Source: an uncultured Anaerobiospirillum sp.
GTDB taxonomy: Bacteria; Pseudomonadota; Gammaproteobacteria; Enterobacterales; Succinivibrionaceae
Assembly: GCA_944389615.1 (NCBI GenBank)
Contig: CALXNA010000010.1
Coordinates: 22,256 to 86,255 of the forward strand
Reading direction: 5' to 3'
Length of the DNA stretch: 64,000 nucleotides
The position numbers and the translations under genes were made by a program. Below are positions 44,781 to 52,790 of this stretch, piece by piece; the first letter of the stretch is position 1, and each line of letters starts with the position of its first letter. The notes beneath the pieces were generated by a model, which saw only the letters and a list, made by a program, of their open reading frames with translations, was not told where the DNA came from and made no database searches.

Positions 44781-46393
44781 CTAACCTGCCGGTGTCAGCA
44801 GCTTCGCATAGATAAGGACGGAGATGTGCAGCGTCCATAGGGCGAGGCAGCCCAGCAAGGCGCGGTCTTTGAGTAAGATCTTGGTGGGGGAGTAGCCGTG
44901 GCCCAGCACAAAGATGTTCTGCAGGTAGCGCAGGTTACCTAAAATCACCCAGAGCGATGTTAAGAAGAGGTACGAGCTACCAATGCGCGCGATGGAGTGG
45001 GCATCCATCGAGTACTGGATGTAGCAGATGGTGTTGACGGCGCTGAGGAAGGTGAGCGTCGACAAGGCAAAGTCGCGGCTATAGCCATAGAGCGCCTGCC
45101 GCAGCAGCGGCGACTGAGCTGATCCGATCCCAGCGCTTGTAGCGCTGCGCTCGGGCGCGGCAGGTGCGGGCGCTTCGAGCGTGATACGTTCTTGGCGGCG
45201 CAAATCGTCCCAGCGCTTACCCATGGCGAGGAACATCGCGAGCAAGAAGACCATCAAAATGAGCCACGAGCTGATCTCCACGGCAATCGCGGCCGCGCCA
45301 ATGAAGACGCGCAAATCAAAGCCCACGGCGATGGCTATGAGGTCAAACAGTGCCCACTGCTTGATGACGTAGACGTAGAGCAGGTTGAGGGCGAGGTAGC
45401 CGCCAATCAGGGCCAAACAGAGGTAGTTGAGCTGTACAGCCAGAATCAGCCCTAATGCTAAGGACAAGCATCCCAACACTAAGGCTGTACCTACCGTGAT
45501 GGTTCCGGCAGCTAAGGGGCGAAAGCGCTTTATGGGGTGAAGGCGGTCTTCGGCGACATCCTTGAGGTCGTTGAGCACGTAGATAAAGCTCGAGGTGAGC
45601 GAGAAGGCCAATGCCGCCTGCACCGTGGCGAGCAAGGCCGGGCCATCCAAGAGCTTGCCGCTAAAGAACAAGGGGATGAAGACGAAGGCGTTCTTGACGT
45701 ACTGTTGGACGCGTAGCAGGCGCACCAGCTCGCGCAGCTTGAAGCTTAGACCGCGGCGTAGTGCATTGAGATGAGCGTGATCTCCTGTGGCCAGCGCGAG
45801 CATGGGGTAATCCCCGGCGCTGTCGCCATAGACGCTGATCTCGTAGCCCGCTAAGTCCCCAAAGTGCTCACGTATCCGCCGCACTTTCTCATCGCCGTTA
45901 CAGTTGGGGCCCAGTCCGGTAAAGACGCCGTGCTCAAACACACAGCGCGTCGCGATGCACTCAAGGCCCAAGGCCTCACACAAGGGACGGACATAGAGCT
46001 CTGGCGAGGCGCTGACGATGGCGGCGCGCTGCTGGGCGCAGGAACGGATTAAGTCTAAGGCTCCGTGGCGGAGCAGGTTATGGGTGAGGAGGTGCTGGGC
46101 AAAGGCAGCGCCGCAGCGCTCAAGCTCAGATTGAGTCATGCCCTGAAAGCACAGGGCGTAGATGCGTTCCTTGGCCTGCTGGGCTGAGCGCAGTCCCAGC
46201 TGCCAGAGCAGCAGTGTGCAGAGGATGTAAAGCGAATGCTTGAAGAGGAAGGCGCGGCCTCGGACAAAGGCCAAGAAGGCAAAGAAAGTATCGCGGGCGG
46301 TGAGCGTACCATCAAAGTCAAGAATAGCTAGGAAAGTACGATTACCCCCCCACTCGAGACTAATTTATTTACTATTGACTTGTCCGCCGTCAT
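44781..46393 (-). CDS. HAD phosphatase-UbiA prenyltransferase fusion (DPPR synthase-like), phase OFF
   Basis: The protein joins a HAD-IB phosphatase and a UbiA prenyltransferase, likely making decaprenylphosphoryl-ribose from PRPP. HAD motifs: ILDFDGTLTARDTF, IVSASPELY, GDSAGDYPML. UbiA motifs: LLRVQQYVKNAFVFIPLFF, YVLNDLKDVAEDRLHPIKRF and RPLAAG. Translation from ATG 46393 (GGAGAG upstream) reads MTADKSIVNKLVSS, then seven Gs, then a stop after seven codons. Eight Gs would give a 537-residue protein through GGGNRTFLAILDFDGT. Without the tract only a start inside the HAD domain (46274) remains, and that lacks the catalytic DFDGT. Confidence 0.8.
46345..46351 (-). repeat. Poly-G tract (G7) in the HAD-UbiA gene
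   Basis: Seven C on the plus strand, 14 codons after ATG 46393. The coding strand reads AAATTAGTCTCGAGT, G7, TAATCGTACTTT, closely like the 40964 tract. One added G puts the DFDGT-containing frame in register. Confidence 0.85.
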
Positions 46394-46486
46394 GATACTT
46401 GCCAGCTCTCCGGTATCCTTCATACCTGCCCGCGGAGCTGCAGCGTGACTTGCGCGGCTCACCTTGGGCAGATACCAAACTTGGAG

Positions 46487-46509
46487 ATTATACAACAGCC
46501 GCCCGGCGG
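46487..46509 (-). promoter_or_regulatory. Cassette promoter 2 (palindrome + CTGTTGTATAATCT)
   Basis: The minus strand carries the palindrome CCGCCGGGCGG (46499-46509), then CTGTTGTATAATCT with TATAAT at 46487-46492. The leader to ATG 46393 shares a GGGCAGGTA-GA-GG segment with cassette 1. Confidence 0.65.
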
Positions 46510-46623
46510 GTGGATCTGATTTTCACTGGGCCTTGCCTGCGCCTGTTTCAGGCGCCAATGAGCTCAGGCCGTACGGCCCGGGCTCACGAGGTTAGAGGCT
46601 CTGTGGGCTGCAGGGCGGTTTGC

Positions 46624-47713
46624 CTACTGTGCGTGCGTGCACAGCAAGGTGTGCTTGTTGAAGATGAAGTCCGGGCGCAGCTTAAACTCATAGACCAGCT
46701 CGCCTGAGCAGTTGAAAGGCTCCGCGCGCAGGTCGATCGGGCGGAAGCCTCCGGCTACCGGGATGTCGGCGTTGTTGTTTTGCGGGTGCACATCGTCGAT
46801 GTCGTTGGTGATGAGGGCGTACTTGAACTTTGGCAGAATCTTGAGGAAGTTCTGGATGTAGGTGTTGGGCAGGTGCTGCAGCACGTCCTTGCAGATGAGC
46901 AGGTCGGCCGGAGCGATGCTCTCGAAGTCGCCGTTGTAGAGGACGAATTGTATATTGTCCTTGGAGTAGAGCTTGGTGTTCTGCTCAATGACGATGGAGG
47001 AGACGTCGTAGCCGGTGTAGCGTACGGCACTGAAGTCCATCAGGCGCGAAAACTGCCAGTCGCCGCAGCCTACGTCGGCGATAGTCTTGATGTCGTGCTG
47101 GGCGATGAAGTTCTGCAGGAAGTCGCGATAGCCTGCGGTCACTTGCGGCAGGGAACCGGCGCCACTGCCATTGCCCCAGCGATTGACGCTGTAGATGGCA
47201 TCAAACTGCTTGCCCAGATTGTCCTTGTCGAGGCTTTGCACAAAGTAGTTGGCGGTACGCAGCTCAAGGCACAGCTGCTCATAGTGCGCGTTCTCGACGT
47301 AGCGCGTGGAGATGGCGTCGAGCACCTTCTCGCACTTGATGACAAAAGAGCCCACGAAGCGGGCGATGGTCTGCTCTAACTCTTTGCGCCCCTTGGGGGT
47401 ACGCAGCGCTCCGGCATTAAAGTCGAGGCGCACCGTGGCGGTAAACTCGTCGCCATTGAGGTTGAGCGCAATTCCCGGGATGCAGGCAAAGAGGTCTTTG
47501 CCCCAGACTAAGGGGCGGACGTTGCTGTGTGCGCTGCTGCGGTAAGCAACGGTAATGCTGTCTTTATTTTCTAAAACAGTAATACCCCTCCCCATTCGCA
47601 CCAAAATGAAGCGTATTAGGGGTAATAGTGATCTGATTTGGTGCAGTAGTCATCAGATGGTTCGGGAGGGCGGTTGCCAGCGCGGCAGACAGTGAGGGAA
47701 TCAGGGAACTCAT
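46624..47713 (-). CDS. SAM-dependent methyltransferase with frameshift at GGGGAGGGG
   Basis: A class I methyltransferase (IADVGCGDWQFSRLMDF, GYDVSSIVIEQN, DLLICKDVLQHLP), probably acting on the surface glycan. The continuous frame reaches up only to 47604. From ATG 47713 a second frame reads MSSLIPSLSAALATALPN... to FGANGEG and then meets a stop. Removing one G from GGGGAGGGG (47585-47593) joins it to ITVLENKDSITV, giving 362 residues. A promoter lies upstream. Internal ATG 47595 could give a shorter product in the present state. Either a fixed frameshift or a contingency tract partly stabilised by the central A. Confidence 0.75.
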
Positions 47714-47771
47714 AGTGGTGTAGTTCGTATGGATCAAGGACAAGCATCAAGCCGGATGCTCGATGCAGCAA

Positions 47772-47803
47772 ACGGCACGATTGTAGCGGCTGGCTGGGAG
47801 TTT
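47772..47803 (-). promoter_or_regulatory. Promoter of the 46624-47713 methyltransferase
   Basis: On the minus strand TTGCCT, 18 bases, TACAAT. The predicted transcript starts about 55 bases before ATG 47713. It lacks the palindrome and 14-mer of the cassette promoters. Confidence 0.55.
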
Positions 47804-47847
47804 AGGCAAATCTTCCCCCACCGCCGGTCGCTGCGCTCAGTGCGCGC

Positions 47848-48898
47848 TTAGTTCGCTTGGTGCTGGATCAGCATCATGGCTTGGGCTTGGATGCGGGCCT
47901 TCTCTTGGGCGGCAGCTTGAGCTTGGCTTTGGGCTTGGGCCGCTGCCGCTTGTGCCGCGGCTTTGGCCTCAGCCTCAGCTTGGGCCTTGCTGGCCGCCTG
48001 TAGCTGCGCTTGGCGCTGCGCTAACTCCGGATCGTCCATGATGGCGATCTTGGCAGGCGCGATGATGGAGCCCATAAAGGTCTGCTTTGGGTCAACGCGA
48101 TACACTTGGACGGCGTTGGAGTTGAGGATGTTGAGGTAGTACCAAGCCTCCGGCAATGGGATCAGGTGCTCGCGCTCCTCATTGCGCATGAAGGAGATGA
48201 AGTCCTTGATGTTGTGGATTGGGACTTTGATGCCTGAGGCGATCATCTTCGGCAGGTCGTAGTCCCACCAGCCGATCTCGAGCAAATCGGATATGACCTC
48301 GTCGGGGAAGCGGTAGCCCTTGATGATGCCGCGGCTCATCTCGCCGCCTCCGGCGCCTGCGACAATGGCAAAAGGCGGCACATCATGGGTGATGATGGAA
48401 CCGGCACCAATCACTGCACCGTGACCGATGGTGACATCCTTAGGGAAGAGACAATGGCAGCCGACCCAGATGTCATGACCCAAGGTGACGACGCAGGTCT
48501 CCTCGCCATCGGGCCGTTTGGCGCTCGGATCCAAGGGGATGAAGCCTGAGTAATCCATGAAGAGACGATTGTGGATGATAGCAGGTGAGGCACTGAGGCT
48601 GCGGAAGTTGTGGTCACCTAAGCCAAACTCCACTGCGTGGCCAATGGCGCAGTAGCGTCCGATGCTGACGGTGGTGAGCGCGGAGTTAGGGCTGCTGTAG
48701 GAGTAAGCGCCGATTTTGAGGCGCGCCGCCTAGCAACCGGGGTGTAAGTCGGTGGCCCGCTCGAACATCAGGTTGCGGCCGATGGCGACGCTGCTGTCAA
48801 CGCGCAGGCCCAGAGTTCTTAGTTGCTGGCAAACACTAGGTGAAAGTCTAGTCGGTGAGGGGGGGGGGGGTAATAGACTTAAAAGTAATCGAAGGCAT
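47848..48898 (-). pseudogene. Left-handed beta-helix acetyltransferase (CatB-like), interrupted
   Basis: A hexapeptide-repeat acyltransferase: GHDIWVGCHCLFPKDVTIGH and GAVIGAGSIITHDVPPFAIV, with the catalytic His in FGLGDHNFRS. An Ala/Gln-rich tail (AQRQAQLQAASKAQ...) ends it. The open frame today begins at GTG 48633, which cuts off the N-terminal coils. Upstream, the same frame encodes GLRVDSSVAIGRNLMFE then a TAG at 48730-48732 and KIGAYSYSSPNS. Further up, ATG 48898 (MPSITFKSIT) leads into 12 Cs, encoding Pro; 11 would restore the frame. So there are two lesions, a possible phase-OFF tract and a nonsense codon. It probably O-acetylated the glycan. Confidence 0.7.
48859..48870 (-). repeat. 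Poly-C tract (12) in the acetyltransferase 5' region
   Basis: Twelve G on the plus strand, so C in the coding strand of the acetyltransferase, 9-10 codons after ATG 48898. Eleven or fourteen would open the frame toward the body of the gene. It is the longest tract in the window. Confidence 0.85.
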
Positions 48899-48986
48899 AA
48901 ACTACAGCGCTACCTTAGGAGACAAGGCCTCGGAAGAGGCTTAAACATCAGGTTGGCGGCGTTGGGCCGTACCCAACTTCGCCCCT

Positions 48987-49015
48987 ATACTAAGGGCGCA
49001 GCCGCCTAATTGCAA
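48987..49015 (-). promoter_or_regulatory. Promoter of the acetyltransferase gene
   Basis: TTGCAA (49010-49015), 17 bases, TAGTAT (48987-48992) on the minus strand. A leader of about 80 bases leads to ATG 48898. Confidence 0.5.
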
Positions 49016-49150
49016 CTGACCGCGCCGGGCGTCCAGCCGGCATGCCCATCGTCTGCGGGCTTGCCGGTAGCGCGGCCGCAGTACCTGCAGGTGGCGTGAC
49101 TGCGGCAGGCGCGGGCTGCTCGATGCGGGCGACCGCAGAGCGGAGCAGTG

Positions 49151-51547
49151 CTAATGGACGGTGCTAATCGGGGTAAAGAAGGCTTGCACGCTCACCCACT
49201 CATCAGGTACCAGATATGGCATCTCCTGCTCAAGCACGCTAAACGGAGCCAAGCTTTCCATCACAATGGTCATGACCATGGCCCACAGGGCAGCCCAATA
49301 GCAGACCTTGCTCTGCAACGGCGCATCCTGCGCGTAGCTGATAAACTTGGCCCATAGCACCACTAAGAAGGCCACCAAGGCGGCGCCATTTTCCATGGTG
49401 TAGCGCGGGGAGTAGGACGTTGAGACCAGCTCGACATACCAAATGATGGGTACCAAGACGAGCAGCACCAGCAGCGTTACCTTAAGCAGACGCTCACGAT
49501 TGATGCCGTAGAGATCGGCGCAGGTTACGCCTGTGGCTTTGGGCTGTGCCTCGCTCTGCGGCGCGTGGGGCTGCGGCTCGTTCGCTTCGTTGGCCTTTTG
49601 GCGCGTCATAAAGAGTGCCATGATCAAGCCGAGGCCCCACCAGACGGGGCTGGCACATAGGCCCACATAGAACTCGCCATACGAGTAGAAGCCGATGTGG
49701 TTAGCCCACTCGCGCGAGATGCCGTAGAACGGAAAGTCGGTGAGCGCGACCCATGGGCGCGTGATAAAGAACTTGATGGTGGCACAGAGGAGCTCAAGGT
49801 TGAAGTCGAGTGTTTTAAACTGCAAGTGATCGAGCGTTATGCACAGGCGCTGGCCAAACTCCCAGATTGAGTCAAAGCGCAGGTAGTTGAGCACCATGGT
49901 CACGATAGCGCCGATGGTCACGGGCACGCCCACGCATAAGGCATCGAGCAACTTGTCTTTGCGGCCATAACTTGCTGCAGCCATATACCAGAAGATGGGA
50001 CAGCACAGCGCCAACGCCGGTATCAGCATGAAGGGACGCGTGTGCACGATAAGCACGATGGTAAGGCCGAGCGCGCCGAGGAAGAGACGCTTCTTACGGG
50101 GTGAACGGATGCTGGGCAGGGTGTAGCTCAAGTAGGTCGTAAGTCCCAGTAAGCCTGCTGCCAAGAGGGGCGCATAGGCGTAGAAGCGCAGCATGGCCTG
50201 CACGATCAAGATATGGGTACCCAGCACTGCGGCAGCCTGCGCCAAGGCCCAGACTATGGCATTGGCCCGGGGCAAAATGCCGTAAAAGCGGGCGGCCGCG
50301 TAGGTGCCAAGGTAGAGCCCTAAGATCGCCACTACCGTAAAGAAGGTGATGGCCAGCGTCGGGCTCGGCGCGCAGCCGGTGATGAGATAGAGCGGTAGGT
50401 AGAAGACCAGCATCGGGCCGTAGCCGTAGTAGGCATAGAACTTCCCATCGTAGAAGCTACGATCCCAAAAGCCTGCGATGCCTTGCTGTGCGCGCCAGCC
50501 CATATCGAACAGATGCGGGCTATCTTGCGCCTTGAGGAAGTCCTCATCGATTAAAACATCGATGTTGAGCTGGCCTTTGAGCCACGCATCGAGGTTCTGC
50601 ACATAGGGATCGTGATACTCGACCTCCTGCGGCGTGCGTGGAAAGTCCAGCAAGAGGCTGTAATCAGGATTGCCCAAACGGCTGAAGCCATGCTCAAGAT
50701 AGTCATAGGTAAGGGTTGGGCTGATGTGGCTGGGCAGCATCAGGTAGCCATAGCCTAAACTCAGGCCAAGGCAGAACGTCAAGCTCAGCCCTTGCACGAT
50801 CCGAAAGCCCCGGCGGCTTAGGTCGCCCAGACGCAGCTGATACCAGCGTTGCCGCCACAGCCCCACGAGCGCTAAGCCCACCAGCACCATGCAAAGCCAG
50901 CGCAGCAGACTGAAGTGGTAGGACGGCTTAACGTTGAGGGTCAAATCGGTCAAGACCACCACGCCTTGGAGCTTCTCAAAGCTGATGGCGACTGAGTGAA
51001 TCTGGCCTAAGCCGCGCACCAAGAGCTTGACCGGCTCAGCCGTCGTGCGGGTAAAGTCATTGCCTTGCACCTCAGACGGTGCCACCTTAAACGTGGCCGC
51101 TGGGCGCAGATTGACGATGCTGGAATCATCGGTCACACTCACCGAGCCGGAGAGCAGGCTGTGCTCACCTTTGAGCTTGAAGCCCAAGGTCATCATGTCA
51201 ACATCAAGGCCTGAGACTACGAGGGACTTTTGCTGGGGCGAGAAGACATAGGCTGGCTCCCCCAGCTGCTCGTGATAAGGCAGCGGCACCGTGGCGCTCT
51301 GATAGTCGCCTAAGGCATAGCGGAAGTAGAAGTGGTTGAAGACCAAGCCTTCGAGCAAGGTGGCTACTACGACCACGAGCGCGATCCACCAGCGCAGCGT
51401 GCGGTGGGACGGAGCTGCTGCGGCTGCATCATAGCCTTGCCCAGCGGTATAGCCTTGCTCAGCAGTGTAGCCTTGCTCGGCAGCTGGTATGGTCTTGGGG
51501 TGCTGCTCTCTCGGAGCTGCCGCTTGCGTGCTTAACAATTCTGGCAT
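49151..51547 (-). CDS. Polytopic membrane protein, GT-C-like (paralog 4)
   Basis: A 798-residue near-twin of the 42129 protein, with the same MPELLST start, LPYHEQLGEPAYVFSPQQKS domain and WDRSFYDGKFYAYYGYGPML hallmark. Residues about 20-45 are a short repeat (EQGYTAEQGYTAGQGYDA). It begins 9 bases after the stop of a leader ORF with an open poly-G tract, so it is predicted ON in this sequence. Because paralogs 3 and 4 keep long identical stretches, recombination between them could rearrange the region. Acceptor and sugar are unknown. Confidence 0.65.
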   Translation of the reverse strand: MPELLSTQAAAPREQHPKTIPAAEQGYTAEQGYTAGQGYDAAAAAPSHRTLRWWIALVVVVATLLEGLVFNHFYFRYALGDYQSATVPLPYHEQLGEPAYVFSPQQKSLVVSGLDVDMMTLGFKLKGEHSLLSGSVSVTDDSSIVNLRPAATFKVAPSEVQGNDFTRTTAEPVKLLVRGLGQIHSVAISFEKLQGVVVLTDLTLNVKPSYHFSLLRWLCMVLVGLALVGLWRQRWYQLRLGDLSRRGFRIVQGLSLTFCLGLSLGYGYLMLPSHISPTLTYDYLEHGFSRLGNPDYSLLLDFPRTPQEVEYHDPYVQNLDAWLKGQLNIDVLIDEDFLKAQDSPHLFDMGWRAQQGIAGFWDRSFYDGKFYAYYGYGPMLVFYLPLYLITGCAPSPTLAITFFTVVAILGLYLGTYAAARFYGILPRANAIVWALAQAAAVLGTHILIVQAMLRFYAYAPLLAAGLLGLTTYLSYTLPSIRSPRKKRLFLGALGLTIVLIVHTRPFMLIPALALCCPIFWYMAAASYGRKDKLLDALCVGVPVTIGAIVTMVLNYLRFDSIWEFGQRLCITLDHLQFKTLDFNLELLCATIKFFITRPWVALTDFPFYGISREWANHIGFYSYGEFYVGLCASPVWWGLGLIMALFMTRQKANEANEPQPHAPQSEAQPKATGVTCADLYGINRERLLKVTLLVLLVLVPIIWYVELVSTSYSPRYTMENGAALVAFLVVLWAKFISYAQDAPLQSKVCYWAALWAMVMTIVMESLAPFSVLEQEMPYLVPDEWVSVQAFFTPISTVH

Positions 51548-51556
51548 CGTCAGCTC

Positions 51557-51811
51557 CTAATGGCAGCGTGCCAGCAAGCGGGATGAGACTAAGGCGGCCC
51601 GCGGGAACAGGCGTTGACCGCGCACGGTGTGGCGGCGGCTTGCGGCGTGACCTATGAGCCGTGGGGCGGAGGATACGGAGAGGCCGCGGAGCAGGGCCCA
51701 GCTCCCCCGTTGAGGAGCGCAAGAGGAGAAATAATTTCGAGAGAGGATTAGGAGATTAGTATTACCCCCCCCTATCGCGGTTACTTTATTGGCTATTGCA
51801 AGGTATGCCAT
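51557..51811 (-). CDS. Phase-variable leader ORF (ON, G8) before paralog 4
   Basis: An 84-residue ORF starting MAYLAIANKVTAIGGGN behind CTGAGAG. The GGG is encoded by eight Gs at 51764-51771. The N-terminal part is similar in length and style to the leaders at 41014 and 46393. The rest is Arg/Ser/Leu-rich and looks unselected. The stop lies 9 bases before the membrane-protein ATG, so translating ribosomes would deliver coupling. Nine Gs would give a stop right after the tract; seven would stop five codons on. Confidence 0.65.
   Translation of the reverse strand: MAYLAIANKVTAIGGGNTNLLILSRNYFSSCAPQRGSWALLRGLSVSSAPRLIGHAASRRHTVRGQRLFPRAALVSSRLLARCH
51764..51771 (-). repeat. Poly-G tract (G8) in the leader before paralog 4
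   Basis: Eight C on the plus strand, read in the minus frame as ATA-GGG-GGG-GGT-AAT. This is the length that keeps all three cassette frames open. Confidence 0.85.
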
Positions 51812-51885
51812 GTTTAAACTCTCAGGTGCTGTCGGTCGGCCGCCGTGCGCAGCTCGCTGCGGCGCGGCAGGGTCAAAGTGGCCAG

Positions 51886-51908
51886 ATTATACAACAGCGC
51901 CTCGGCGC
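51886..51908 (-). promoter_or_regulatory. Cassette promoter 3 (palindrome + CTGTTGTATAATCT)
   Basis: The palindrome GCGCCGAGGCGC (51897-51908) precedes CTGTTGTATAATCT, with TATAAT at 51886-51891. It lies about 90 bases downstream of the tRNA terminator and 75 bases before leader ATG 51811. Confidence 0.65.
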
Positions 51909-51990
51909 GGGCAGCTTGCGAGAAGAATGGCTTAAAGATGCGGAAGGTCGGGGGGAGAAGTTTGCGTGCACGTGCACGGCGGCGGGCAAC

Positions 51991-52010
51991 AAAAAAGCAG
52001 CCGAAGCTGC
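51991..52010 (-). terminator. Terminator of the tRNA operon
   Basis: On the minus strand GCAGC-TTCG-GCTGC is followed by TTTTTTG, a strong UUCG-tetraloop intrinsic terminator just past tRNA-Leu. Confidence 0.9.
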
Positions 52011-52037
52011 CATTGTCGTCGTTGGGACTTTACGAAT

Positions 52038-52121
52038 TGGTGCGGGAGAAGGGACTCGAACCCTTACACCGAAGGCGCAAGAACCTAAATCTTGTGCGTC
52101 TACCAATTTCGCCACTCCCGC
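52038..52121 (-). tRNA. tRNA-Leu (anticodon UAG), CCA encoded
   Basis: The acceptor stem GCGGGAG pairs with CTCCCGC and is followed by ACCA. D-loop TTGGTAGAC, anticodon loop TTTAGGT (UAG), a class II variable arm (TGCGCCTTCGGTGTA) and T-loop GTTCGAGTC are all present. It reads CUA/CUN leucine codons. Confidence 0.95.
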
Positions 52122-52145
52122 AGGGGGCGACTAAAATCAATCAAT

Positions 52146-52222
52146 TGGGGTGGCTGATGGGGCTCGAACCCACGACAACCGGAATCACAATCCGGGACTC
52201 TACCAACTGAGCTACAGCCACC
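52146..52222 (-). tRNA. tRNA-His (anticodon GUG), CCA encoded
   Basis: GGTGGCTGTAGCTCAGTTGG at the 5' end, anticodon loop TTGTGAT (GUG), T-arm GTGGGTTCGAGCCCCAT and 3' CCACCCCA. Nearly identical to the enteric tRNA-His. Confidence 0.96.
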
Positions 52223-52258
52223 ATAGAGATTGATTTAATCAATTGTTCTGTTGACGCT

Positions 52259-52335
52259 TGGCGCGTCCTGAAGGAGTCGAACCTTCGCCCCACAGCTTAG
52301 AAGGCTGTTGCTCTATCCAACTGAGCTAAGGACGC
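52259..52335 (-). tRNA. tRNA-Arg (anticodon UCU), CCA encoded
   Basis: The acceptor GCGTCCT pairs with AGGACGC, then GCCA. Anticodon arm CAGC-CTTCTAA-GCTG gives UCU, reading AGA/AGG. It is the first tRNA of the three-gene operon. Confidence 0.95.
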
Positions 52336-52389
52336 CCTGCAGGCGACTCATAATAAGCGGTTGCTATCATGACGTCTCAACGGGGGCTT

Positions 52390-52418
52390 ATGATATAGGG
52401 TCACCTAGACCCTGTCAA
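52390..52418 (-). promoter_or_regulatory. Strong promoter of the tRNA operon
   Basis: TTGACA (52413-52418), a 17-base spacer and TATCAT (52390-52395) on the minus strand, about 55 bases before tRNA-Arg. The spacer contains a GGGTC/GACCC inverted repeat. Confidence 0.85.
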
Positions 52419-52790
52419 CAACTTTCTTAAAAATTTTTTGCGACCAAACTCCCACTTTGAGCGCTTGCCTCTTGCACCGCTAGTTTATGCGCTTTGCCCC
52501 CGTCCGCGCGGCCGTGTTGGATCAAAGCTCGGTGCCAACCGATCAGCTCCCGTAGGCCCAAACGCACTCTTCGGGGCCCGACGGTCAGCTTCCACAGGCA
52601 GAGTGCTACGTTCGGTGCTTGATAGGGCGGTGAGGCGGCTGCGCCGTTACAGCGCGGCGGGGCGGCAGGTGCTGCAAGTTTGGGCTCAAAGCGCTATGCT
52701 ATGCGCCGCACTAACTGCGCCGAGTGACTGTGCTGGGCCGCGCTTGGCTGCGCTGGATCGCACTTGGCATCTGATTGAAGAGGAACAGCA
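52419..52790. other. Intergenic region upstream of the TSUP permease
   Basis: About 370 bases without a supportable gene or clear promoter. Open frames here show no recognisable product. The right end carries the permease ribosome site (GAAGAGGAAC). Confidence 0.4.

Noticed and set aside
48752..49009. Plus-strand ORF crossing the G12 tract (LVGEGGGGNRLKSNRRH)
   Set aside because: It has the GGGN pattern but no promoter cassette or ribosome site, and it lies antisense to the acetyltransferase 5' region, whose own promoter and ATG fit better.
36861..51771. All poly-G length differences as simple sequencing errors
   Set aside because: Errors in single tracts remain possible. But the tracts sit at one position relative to a repeated promoter and leader, and three loci share one open length, which errors cannot explain.
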